From NCBI RefSeq assembly GCF_000315625.1, contig NW_005434665.1:1065770-1129769 (forward strand): DNA of 64,000 nucleotides, given 5' to 3'. This document shows positions 1 through 8,898 of the stretch, in pieces (the first letter of the stretch is position 1; every line of letters begins with the position of its first letter). Origin of the DNA: Guillardia theta CCMP2712. Taxonomy: Eukaryota; Cryptophyceae; Pyrenomonadales; Geminigeraceae. The notes under the pieces were generated by a model that was not told where the DNA came from, did no database searches, and saw only the letters and a program-made list of their open reading frames with translations. The translations under genes and the position numbers were made by a program.

Positions 1-1106
1 AATGTTCGAGATCTGATCAACAGGATACAGCCATGGTCCGAGAGGGAGGCTATCCTTCAAGTAGGCCTTCAAGGCATCCAGTCCTCTTCCTGTCTTGGCG
101 CTCACCGCAAAACTTTCTTGATCATCGATTCTCCATTGTCATGGACCCCGGCAGACAATCGCAGCGTCTCTGCAAGCTGCAGCAGCACTGGGCGCCTGTC
201 GCCTTCCAGCTCATCAACCTTGTTGAGGATCAGGTTGTAGCGTTGACGTCGTTCCGTCAACCTCGACATGATCAGCTCCTCGTTGGTTCCAGCACGCAAT
301 TTCAAACGCTCCGGATCAACCGGAAGAGTCAAAGGAGCAGATTTTCTCCCAGTTCTCCCAGGCCCAGTCCCCCCGGGGATAATCTTGTCCGCGTCGATCA
401 GAAAGAAGATCTCGTCAGCGTCACGAGCGCTGTTCCAGGCGGACTTCACCATGGCTTTGTTCAGCCTCTGCTTGGGTTTTGGCGCCATGATACCTGGTGT
501 ATCGATGTAGATGACTTGTGTTCCTCCCTCCATCGCGATCCCGTTGATGCTGTTCCTTGTCGTTTGACGCTTGTGGGTCACAATAGCAACTTTGGATCCA
601 ACTAACGCATTCAGCAAAGTGCTCTTGCCAGCATTAGGAGCCCCGAGAATGGCGACAGTCCCGCATCTCTTGGGGCCTTCAAACACATAGTCCTCATCCT
701 CGTCCTGCTGCTCCTGATACATTTTCTGCATCTGCAATTGAAGGTCGTCTTCAATCGGCACCTCGTCGTCTGCGATCTCTACCTTGCTAGCTTCGTCTTC
801 TTGATGATGGTCCTGCACTGAGTCATGGACGTCCTTGTTTCCACTCGTTACATGCATTCTCGTGAGCTCCTCTTTCATGTTTCGATCCGATGGGCCAGAG
901 AAGAAGAAGCGAGGATGATTCAGACTTGTTTCATGCACGTTTCGGGTTCTGAATCTGAGTGTGCATGCCTCCAAGGTGTGCATGCGGCGCATTCCATGAA
1001 GGACACTGACAGGCTGAATGAAGGCTACTGATGTCGATGACGGCTTGACAAGCTGCATAAGAAGTAGTGTACGAGACATGCAAGCACCAATCTTGTTTGA
1101 ACTCAT
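1..1106 (-). CDS. ERAL1-like: Era-type GTPase, probably organellar (partial, 3' end outside window)
   Basis: Era is a GTPase that binds small-subunit rRNA and helps ribosome assembly; eukaryotic copies act in mitochondria or plastids. All five G motifs are visible: G1 GAPNAGKSTLL, G2 within TTRNSI, G3 DTPGI, G4 NKVD, and G5 SAKTGRG near position 90. After G5 comes GPWLYPVDQIS, the typical Era linker to the KH domain, and the window then ends, so the KH domain is missing here. About 140 residues precede G1: a basic N-terminus (MSRTLLLMQLVKPSS), then an acidic stretch, which fits a mitochondrial presequence. ATG at 1104-1106 is used; an in-frame ATG nine codons later is equally possible. Between G4 and G5 (about 110-150) the reading frame shifts by one base without a convincing intron; see findings. 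Family call is strong, compartment is inference. Confidence 0.88.
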
Positions 1107-1651
1107 CTTCCTGCCATTGAACGTCAGCTAAAAGTATCATATTACTTTTGCACATGGCAAAGACATGTCAAAAAGTCCCTCTTGCATAATTCCTGGTGAA
1201 ATTTGTGCACGATTACCCGCGACACATTTCGAATCTTCTACTTGTACATTTATGACAAGTAGACAAATGTATCCCATCACGTGTGATTCTACTTTCAGAA
1301 ATTCGCTTTTCAGAACTGAAAATTCAAAACTGGCTCTGGTTTGCTGCCGACTATCACTACTCATCTTTCTCACCTCTCTTATTCAGCTTCCCTTGTTGTT
1401 TCAACCTCTTGCTCTCCATTCCTCTATCGCTATCAGCCATCCTCCCTCTTCTTCTCTCCTCCTTCCCGCTCCCTTCCTCTCCTCCCCGTGCGGCATTGTC
1501 AGCCCCATTGCCATGAGCACATGCGGCCGCTCCTCAAAATGTTTACTCAACAAAGATACCAAAAAGCCTACTATATAAGTAATCTTTTTCTAGTAGTTGT
1601 GAAACTACTCAACAAGATATAACTAAAATCAGCACGGCATTGAGTCGCTCC
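1107..1651. other. Divergent intergenic region, pyrimidine-rich
   Basis: Spacer between the Era-like gene and the thiol dioxygenase gene, which point away from each other. It holds a CT-rich stretch at about 1370-1495 and no convincing coding sequence. It lacks the GGGGTA tract found in most other divergent spacers of this window. Confidence 0.5.
1572..1579 (+). promoter_or_regulatory. TATA-like box TATATAAG
   Basis: TATATAAG lies 72 bp upstream of the ATG at 1652 of the thiol dioxygenase gene, a sensible distance for a core promoter with a short leader. The same octamer occurs at 45296. Function is inferred from sequence only. Confidence 0.35.
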
Positions 1652-3087
1652 ATGGTGTGGGTCGTGTGCCTGGCAATGGCGGGGATCGGGCTGCGACTGC
1701 AAGGAGGAGGAGGAGGAGGAGCAGTGAGAGCAGCAGCAACATCAGCATTTGCTGCTGCCTCCTCAGTCTCCTCAGTCTCCTCAGTCTCCTCAGCCTCGTT
1801 GGCTGCTAGAGCATGGAAGAGAGGGTTCTTGACGCGCGTCGTGGGCCCCTGTAGACTAAGAGGAGGAAGCTTTTTCCCTGATTGGATTCAGAGGAAGGAG
1901 AGGCTAGGAAAGTACAGCCCGTACGCCGCCGAGAGACAACTGACTACCTTGGAGGAGCCTGAGGAGGTTGGAGCTTGTTGTTGAAAGCTATCATGACTTG
2001 GCAGTGGTCCAGGGTGGCAAAGTTGGCGCGTTGTTCGGTCTCTGCAACTTAGCGACTCAAAACATGGTGGAGGGAAAGTATGTGACAACGTCTTTCCTTG
2101 CCCAGTGTTGGAAGCTCTCTTTTGTTGAAACCTCGCGATTGCAGGTTGCAACTGTACGAAGGGGATTTCGAGCTCATATCCACCTGTCTGAATGACATCA
2201 CGCCAGAGGAGTTTGGCTTTCCTCCGGTCTTCAGTTTCTACATGCTCGAATCTAGTCTGAAAGGTTTGGCAGAGCCGAGACGACGGGAAGCCGATCATCG
2301 ACTACGTGGACATGTATCCCAGTCTCCTTTGTTGGATGTTATTCATGTCGACTTTTCCAGCTTTGAGGAGAAGAATTTCACCGCCTGCATGTTCAAGATT
2401 CCAGCAGGATCTCGCCTCCCGATGCATGATCATCCTGGGGTTAGTCTTCTAGCGATGCTCCCAGCAGCTCATGAGAGGATGGTAGATGTACGTCTGGAGC
2501 AAAGTACTCTGGGGAGAGATGGAAGTTTCATCCTACGACCGGGAGACAGCGCAAGGTCGTAGAAAGGAAGAGAACAGAATCGAGGCGTTTGACATGTTTC
2601 TTTCAGCGACCCCGCGAGACAAGTCCTTCCCTTCATTACCCTCTCAAGCTCTGGACCTCCGTCCGTTCAAGGTTAGCGTTGACCTCGGTTTGTAGAAGCT
2701 CAGTGGGTTTCAGGTCAAGACCAAGAGAGATAGAGAGGTTTGGAGGAGTGAGGACGGCGTGAAGATCACGACACCCACGGAAGGGAACATACACGAATTC
2801 CGGTGACAAGAAGATCAACAGCTGGCAACGTGCTGACGTCATGGTGGGCAGGGCGGTCACGACCTGCTGCTTTGTAGACGGTGCCAGACACCTCACTGTG
2901 TCCTTGTTCTGATGTGCTTGCAGTCATCATGCCTCCGTACGACTTCATGCAGGGACGGCGCTGCACCTACTACGAGATCAACGACAGGGAGGATGGGACA
3001 TGGGCCCGGCCCATCCGTTGCCCCGCAGACTACGTCACGAGGAGCTTGAAGTACATAGGAGAGACGGTGGAAACGATTGAGGGTTGA
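1652..3087 (+). CDS. Cysteamine/plant cysteine oxidase family thiol dioxygenase with plastid-type leader
   Basis: ADO/PCO enzymes are non-haem iron dioxygenases that oxidise cysteamine or N-terminal Cys of proteins to the sulfinic acid; PCOs are oxygen sensors in plants. Seven exons join in frame: 1652-1966, 2013-2077, 2145-2439, 2486-2671, 2714-2802, 2852-2880, 2924-3087, giving 380 residues. Iron ligands are visible as MHDHPG followed across an intron by MYVWSKVLWGEMEVSSYD, and as GNIHEF; the family end VDVIMPPYDF...RCTYYEI is also present. The first about 100 residues are not part of the enzyme: a hydrophobic segment (VWVVCLAMAGIGL), a Gly run, TSAFAAASS with a possible Phe cleavage site, then a basic Ser-rich stretch and CRLRGGSFF. 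This resembles a bipartite signal plus transit peptide. The enzyme call is strong; plastid or periplastid location is inference. It converges on the La gene 148 bp downstream. Confidence 0.85.
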
Positions 3088-3190
3088 GGGTTGTATGTGG
3101 TACTGAAAGGGATGTTCAAAGCACTCAGCGCATCGCCTTCTCGAACTTCTTCCTCCACCACTGCATCTTCTGGTTGAGTTTCTGCCAAGG

Positions 3191-3246
3191 AGCATTCAGG
3201 GGAAGCAGGCAAGGGAAGCATTCAGGGGAAGCATTCAGGGGAAGCA
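3191..3246. repeat. Short tandem repeat of GCATTCAGGGGAA units
   Basis: Three near-copies of GCATTCAGGGGAA, two of them in direct tandem and separated from the first by GCAGGCAAGGGAA. It lies between the convergent thiol dioxygenase and La genes; the La stop codon (minus strand, 3235-3237) falls inside one copy, so each copy carries a potential TGA in that orientation. Confidence 0.7.
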
Positions 3247-5120
3247 GTGGACCTGAACTCTGGTGCCGTACTTAAGGTTCTCCCACTCTTCGTCCTCTCC
3301 CTGTGAGACTTTGACAAGCGCGAACGAGGGCGGAAAGTCGCTGACCTGAATGAGGGTGACTCGAGGGCGAGTCCCGCAGACCACCGGACTGTCCTCGATC
3401 TCATAGCTCTGGATATCGCAGATCAAGGAGAGTGGTGGGATGGGGAGGGGGGGGGGGGAAAGGGGGCAGAGAAAGATCAGCATTGAGCATGTGAAAGAAA
3501 CAAGGAGATATCACCTTGACAGCTTCTGACGCTGCATGACTCGTGGAGTAGAAAATAACTGCCGAGTTGTTCTGACCATGGTAATCAACATTCTTGACTC
3601 TGCCGAAGCGCCCGAAGACTAAGGCGATCTCCTGCTTGGTAGCGTTGGTGTGAAGATCGGTCAACCTAACATCCTTGAGTGACATGATGTGACGAGCCTT
3701 CAAATGACCTGATCCATGCTCCTTTGATGTAGTTGGGCAAGTTCTTATGCTTCTTGTTCTGCTCTGCAACCATAGTCAGACCCGTCAAAAGAGCCTTTCT
3801 TCCTGCACCAAGAAGAGTCCTTTTCGCCTGCATCAAACATCACTAGGGTAGGACAGGAATGGGGTCATTACCACGAGGGCATTTCTCCTTTCAATCCTTT
3901 TCCAGTCTGCTTTCATGCACACTTGAAACTTCAGACAAAGAGCGAGACGGTCAGAAAACCGAAGGAGGCAGGGGAGGAATATGTTACATCTCCATCATCT
4001 TGCAGTTGAAGGGTTTCAACAACTTCCTGCAATATCATCGTCATCAGCAACGGTGATTGGATTGTGGGTGGTCAATCCACGGACAAGGATTTGGGAGACT
4101 CACTCTCGCAACGTTTTCATTCTCAAATTCAACGAACACCGCGCCGGTTAGCTGTTTGCTCAAAGTCAGGATTGTTTGAAGAGCGAATGACAAATGCAGT
4201 TTCATGTCAGAGCAACAAGTCATAGAACGACGCGAGAGGAGTCAAGTGTGGAGTTCAACCTGTTTGGTCCTGAAATGTCTGACAGCTCTAACACTTAGAA
4301 CCTTCCCTACATTCTTGAAATGTCAGAGAACAAAGAGGATCGAACAGGTTGAGGTGAACCATATTCGTCGAATGCCTCCTGGGCATTCTCTATCTGTAGA
4401 ACGAGTGAGAACAATGATGTTACCACCAGTCAATCCTCTACCAGTTGCCCTACATCCGTAGACTTGAAGCCATCCACATAGATTGTTCTGCAGGTCAAAT
4501 TCATCACAACATCCTTCCCTAGGATTCACCTCGTTCAGACCTGTTCGTCAATGCGTCCTGATCCAGCACTGGAGTTGTTCTTCTCACCCACTGGCCATCC
4601 GGGCTGACCTGGAGAGCTCAAGTCAACAAGCCGAAACAACTTCATTGTTTCAGCACCTCCAGGTAGTCCACCCTCCGAGCTCCCTGGTGCACTTGAGGTG
4701 AGAAAAAGACTATTCACAACAGCGAGGACAAGATGACCTCAGCTATGTCGCGGACCGATGCACGCAGAGTTTTCATTCTGAGCCTCGAAAGTCAAGTTGA
4801 GGACGGTAGAGTGGCAACAAGTTTCATCCCAAGGCCAAAGAGAAGATTGAAGATCACACATCTAAACGTGTACAAACAGGACCTTTGAAATGATGCAATT
4901 ACACTCAAGTTCACGAATCCAGACTCGTTTCTGGATTTGCTGTGTTAAAACCAAGATAAAAACTTCTTCAAAGGAGATTGTTTTCGTCATCATGGATGTT
5001 TGAGACTTGAACGATTTAGCTAGGACGCGTTAAAGTTTACCTTCCCATCTCGAACTGTAGGAATTTATCTCTTGGCAAATTGCTGTCTGAGAAATAGAAC
5101 GCAATCTGCCGTGATACTGT
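3235..5120 (-). CDS. SSB/La-like: La protein (La motif plus two RRM-like domains)
   Basis: La proteins bind the 3' oligo(U) of new RNA polymerase III transcripts and protect them. The La motif is split over exons: RQIAFYFSDSNLPRDKFL (about 5050-5120), then after a spliced intron SGFVNLSVIASFQR and LRMKTLRASVRDIAEVI. An RRM follows with RNP2 RTIYVDGF (about 4460) and RNP1-like TGAVFVEFENEN (about 4120), the order expected for La. A second RRM near the C-terminus has VRLTDL and NSAVIFY (3530-3690), continuing in the last exon at 3235-3415 after a roughly 110 nt intron. The extreme N-terminus upstream of 5120 was not resolved: an exon ending near 5160 is possible but its frame is unclear. The middle exons (3780-4060, basic, Lys-rich) are also only partly resolved. 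Family call is strong, exon map moderate. Confidence 0.8.
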
Positions 5121-5496
5121 CTGGCATTTAGATATGAAGCAGCCGCAGCTAACAACTCACTCGCCGCTGGCCTGTCACGGTCGTGCGAGAAAACAATGGG
5201 CTTCCGTTCCGTCTCTATTCGCAAGAACGTCAGAATTACAGCAGAGCAAAACATTCGCGAATCTCATAGCTGCGCGTGCAAAGAATCTGACGCACTTGAA
5301 TTCTTTTTCTTAAACAAGAGATTGAAGGGGTTGAGTCTTGAAACAATCTGAACAATCAAGCGTGAATCGTGATCATTGAGAGCAAAGAATCTCACTTGGA
5401 CGGGCGTCTGAATCAGCTCAAGTGCCCATTCTGTCCAACTCAACCCTGTCGCACACCAAGCTTGTCTAAGTTCATCACTCAGACTATATCAGACAT

Positions 5497-5885
5497 CTAA
5501 CGTTTCCGTTTTGACGGACTGTACAGATTGTAAGCGTCAGTCACGTCTACCAAACAATCAAGAGCATCAAACCGCGAAGTTTCTTCATCTGCCTTGCCTT
5601 CAGATGCCTGCATCATACAATCACATCACAGGACTATCAGGATCGCCAAGTTGTTCTGACCGCCTCGTCTGGGGGATTTTCCCTCGCCCTTTTTCCTGGT
5701 TCCAGCATCAGCCTTGTAGTTTCATGCCTAGGAAGGATACCAAGAGAGCTCTCGCCCCCTCGAAGAGCGAGATTTTGACATTTGAGCTGCACGATCCCTC
5801 CGCTCGGATGAACCAGGAGGGAACACGGGAGGAGGAGGAGGAGGAGGATGGATGTTGAATGGAATACGACTTGCCTTTGACTCAT
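5497..5885 (-). CDS. Small secretory-leader protein, unrecognised
   Basis: ATG at 5883-5885; one intron at 5608-5660 (GT...TGATGCAG, 53 nt); stop at 5497-5499; 111 residues. The N-terminus has a strong hydrophobic core (SILLLLLLPCSLLV) followed by NLALRGGESS, then a charged region and a basic tail ending SPSKRKR. I do not recognise a domain. The signal peptide followed by an LRGG motif resembles the leader of the thiol dioxygenase at 1652, so secretory or plastid-directed entry is plausible. The spliced reading gives a clean frame and stop, but a protein this short could be a chance reading frame. Confidence 0.5.
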
Positions 5886-6044
5886 TGCTGACAGACAACT
5901 CGGTTCACCCCACGTGCTTTGGTGTTTTAAGAAGAGGGATAAACAGTGAAACAAGATAGATAGAAATGCGAAGAACCCACAGTAGAACCTAGAGAGCAAC
6001 GATAAAAAAAGACGATGGGGGATTCAGGAAAGAAGGGATCAGGA

Positions 6045-6115
6045 GTCGGAGGAGTCGGAGGAGGAGGAGGAGGAGGAGGAGTCGGAGGAGGAGGATCAGT
6101 TGGGGGATCGGGGGA
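6045..6115 (+). repeat. (GGA)n purine-rich microsatellite
   Basis: Imperfect GGA repeats with interspersed GTC (GGAGTCGGAGGAGGAGG). It gives Gly- or Pro-rich translations on both strands, which I take as low-complexity artefacts and not genes. It lies in the divergent spacer between the small secretory gene and the BUD13-like gene. Confidence 0.75.
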
Positions 6116-6245
6116 GGGAAGGGAGCGAGGAGATAGAGGACGGGGCTGCCAAGAGGCGGGGGGGTGGAGCGGGAAGGAGGAGGGGGCAAGACGCAAAGGG
6201 AAGATGAGGAACGTGGGAGGATACGGCCAATGGACTGATGAACAC

Positions 6246-6340
6246 TGGTATAGGGGGTGGGGGTAGAAAATTTAACCTGATACACCCTTATATTTAGTGT
6301 AAAAAATGGGGTCAGGGGTAGTAGGATTACACGGCAGTCA
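6246..6340 (+). promoter_or_regulatory. GGGGTA-rich tract in divergent spacer
   Basis: Contains GGGGGTGGGGGTAG and GGGGTCAGGGGTAGTAGG, separated by an AT-rich stretch. One of eight such tracts in the window; it lies about 240 bp upstream of the BUD13-like ATG and 360 bp upstream of the opposite gene. Role inferred from its repeated placement. Confidence 0.45.
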
Positions 6341-6581
6341 GGGTAGTGAAAGGAGCTCCTGGCATCCAACATGCTTGCAATCCATGGCGGCACTGCGACA
6401 TTGTGGCAGGACAAGATACTCCAGCGATGAGCATGCACATGTTGAGGACTTCTTCTTCAGCTTGAGATGCCTGTATGCCCGACAGCTTCTTGGGCTCAAT
6501 GATGCAGGCATTGTGACTGTGAGGTTTTGTTGTAAAACATGTCCTCGATGACTATGAAGCTCTGTTGTACCTAGGGAATCG

Positions 6582-6965
6582 ATGGGAGGTACTAGGAAGG
6601 TGCTGTTGACAAGCACTCTCCTCGCTGTGCTACTGGCCTCGTGGTTGAGATCCTCGGACTGTGTCAAAGAACCTCCTTCATCCAAGGGAAACAGCCAGCC
6701 AATCGCAGAGAAGTCGAGTTCAGCCTCTCTGCACAACGTGAAGGCTGCCTTCCATGCACTGATGGCCAAGGAGAATAAAATCAGCAAGAGGAAGAAGGAA
6801 GACACCGGACGCAGCGAATGGCAGGAGGAGACGAAAGCAAGGTGGACAGCAGACGACTTTCCTAACAGGTTCGACGTTGTGCCGGGAAACTCGTGGGATG
6901 GCATCGACCGCTCTAACGGCTACGAGAGGTTTGCACAAGGAGCCATGGAGCAGAAAGTTATGTAG
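6582..6965 (+). CDS. BUD13-like: Signal-peptide protein carrying a BUD13 C-terminal domain
   Basis: Intronless 127-codon gene from ATG 6582 to TAG. Residues 84-105 read NRFDVVPGNSWDGIDRSNGY, which matches the conserved C-terminal core of BUD13 (pattern NRF..PG..WDG.DRSNGFE), a subunit of the spliceosomal RES complex. BUD13 is normally nuclear and several hundred residues long. Here only the tail is kept, and it is preceded by a typical signal peptide: KVLLTSTLLAVLLASWL then SSDCV. A Ser/Lys-rich stretch lies between. In an alga with a nucleomorph this would fit import of a splicing factor into the periplastid compartment. The frame continues after the TAG for about 33 more codons (Arg/Gln/Glu-rich), so the end could differ. 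The domain match is good; the targeting idea is inference. Confidence 0.7.
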   Translation: MGGTRKVLLTSTLLAVLLASWLRSSDCVKEPPSSKGNSQPIAEKSSSASLHNVKAAFHALMAKENKISKRKKEDTGRSEWQEETKARWTADDFPNRFDVVPGNSWDGIDRSNGYERFAQGAMEQKVM

Positions 6966-7158
6966 ACCTGCAGGCGACTTCTGCGCAAGCAAGACAGGAG
7001 GCTCGAGCAGGAGATGCTCAAGGAGGTGCAGGAGCCTCAGCAGCTCTTCGAAGACAACGGTATTCATTGTTGAGGTCTTGTTTGCGCCCCTGACACTCGT
7101 CCAGTGCAAGAGTTTGATTCAGAGGATTAGAACTCTCAAAGTCTGCTTGGAAGAGAGC

Positions 7159-8395
7159 CTAGACTACAGTCTTGCCTGCGTCCTCGTCTTCTTCTTCCTC
7201 CTTTACAGGTTCTTCCTCCTCCGGAGGAGGGGATATGGGATCTGTAACGCCCTTGGCTCGTTTCCGTACCTTGTGAAGCTGAGCAATAAAGCCCGTGTGT
7301 CCGATCTGAAAGACGTCACTTGTCAGATCTACGAGACGAGAGGACGGTTGAGAAGGAGGGGAACGTGATGGTGGAGAGTTGGCGTGAGGAAAGTACAGAG
7401 GGAGGACAGAGGAGGAAGAATTAGGAGCCATGTCAAACAAGAACCTGTCGGAAGCTCGGGTGAGCGACTGGCAACTTCACATCCCATGTACGATGGGAGA
7501 CTTCAAGGACGCGAGTGAGCGTAAGGGACAGGCCCGAGTTGCTGAGGGCGTCCATGAAGAAGGTGATCTGAGTGATGTTGGGGCAGAGGAGGATGAGACT
7601 TCCGCTGTACTTGAGCGCTTTCTCCGCGCGGGAGAGAGCCAACCATGGCTCCATCATGTCAAGAATGATCGCATCCGCACACTCATGCGGCAAGTCAGCG
7701 TCGCACAAGTCAAGGTGGTGGAGGAGAACATTGCCAGTGCGGAAGTCAGGGGTGAACCCAGCAAGATCCTTGCTGCTGTCGCCGCTCCCCTGCTCCTCCT
7801 CCATAGGAGAAGCTGAGTTCCTGGACAGCCAGGTGGAGATGTTCCGAGCAGCGTTACGAAGAGAGTCCACCCGACGATCAAAGCTCCACACAACACCATC
7901 GGGTCCTACCGCCCGAGAGAGGAACAACGAGAGCCCTCCGCTGCCTGTCCCCGACTCGATCACTCTCATGCCATTCTCAAGGTCCGCCAGCATGACGATG
8001 GCAGCTGCATCCTTGGGATAGATCGGCGTGGCTGACCTGGGCATGTTCAACACGTACTCCTCGAGGGTCAAGGGACATGCTAGCAGACTTTTGCCACGGT
8101 GCGTGTGAACCATTCCTCCAAATCCAGTGCGCATGACGTCGTGATGCTTCACTTTCCCCATGTGACTGTGGAATTCGCCATTCATTGTTACTCGAATTAC
8201 GTACCTTTTCCTCGTGTCTGTCAGAACAACGTGTGCTCCCTCCTGGATCAGCAAGGGTTCCTCCTTCTCCTGAGCCGGTTCTGCTCCTCCGTCTATACTG
8301 CTCGGCTGGCAGAGTCTAAAAGCCGAAGTCTGGGACCTGAGAAGAGGTCTCGTCCTCTGCAGCAGCCTGGACAATGAGCCGGATATGCTCATCAT
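7159..8395 (-). CDS. TRMT61B-like: tRNA (adenine-58-N1)-methyltransferase, TRMT61/TrmI family
   Basis: Methylates N1 of A58 in the T loop of tRNA. Visible signatures: an N-terminal beta domain, GFGGMVHTHRGK, the SAM site VIESGTGSGGLSLFL, then LDLCDADLP and AIILDMMEPW, and CPNITQI, all typical of this family. The C-terminal exon carries IGHTGF, also a family signature, followed by an acidic tail (EEEEPVKEEEEDEDAGK) ending at the stop 7159-7161. An intron of about 100-130 nt separates it from the main exon; the acceptor is either near 7325 or 7300. ATG at 8393-8395 is chosen; the following SISGSLSRLLQRTRPLLRS is Arg/Ser-rich without acids, like a mitochondrial presequence, so this may be the mitochondrial (TRMT61B-type) enzyme. 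It converges on the BUD13-like gene. Confidence 0.88.
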
Positions 8396-8489
8396 TGTCG
8401 TGGCAAAGGACGAAAGCACGAGCGAGAGTACCAACAGAGAATGGGGCGAAGTTACAGGAGGATGCGGAGAGATCAAGATTGGGGCAGGG

Positions 8490-8612
8490 AGGGAGCAGGG
8501 ATGGGAGCAGGGATGGGATCAGGGGAGGGATCAGGGGAGGGAGCAGGGGAGGGAGCAGGGGAGGGAGCAGGGGAGGGAGCAGGGGAGGGAGCAGGGGAGG
8601 CAGGGAGAAGGG
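8490..8612. repeat. 12-bp minisatellite (GGGAGCAGGGGA type)
   Basis: About eight to ten imperfect copies of GGGAGCAGGGGA and variants (GGGATCAGGGGA) in tandem, just upstream of the TRMT61 start on the opposite strand. All frames give low-complexity peptides; I see no gene. Confidence 0.85.
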
Positions 8613-8674
8613 AGGGAGCAGGGGCTGCATCCGCAAACCCGCCTCATCGAGACGTTCAAAGAAAACCAACACTG

Positions 8675-8880
8675 AGACGCGCCGCCGGCGGCCGGGCCCA
8701 CGGCCCCGGCGTCCGGCCAGTATTAGGAGTCCACCGGGGCCCCGCCATGCGGCCGCGGGCTCCGGAGGAACTCCCCGGGAGTGGCAGGGCCCGGCCCAGG
8801 TCCCTACCCGGCGGCTCCGAGTCAGTTTCAGTCTTCATTTTCAAGTGCCATTCAAGGGAAGGGGCCGCACTGCGGCATGA
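8675..8880. other. GC/CpG-rich block between two minus-strand genes
   Basis: Abrupt change to very GC-rich sequence with many GGCC, CCGG and GGGCCC words, then a return to AT-rich DNA at 8880. No coding sequence is convincing. Similar blocks occur at 17290, 30620 and 31915-33120. Confidence 0.55.
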
Positions 8881-8898
8881 TTAAACTATTGATTTGAT

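Noticed and set aside
6015-6266. Gly-rich 83-residue reading frame
   Set aside because: Product of (GGA)n and G-rich tract; no start context, no homology, and opposite-strand frames are equally open.
8374-8884. Several overlapping Gly/Glu/Gln-rich frames
   Set aside because: All come from the 12-bp minisatellite and the GC block; they lie antisense to the TRMT61 start.
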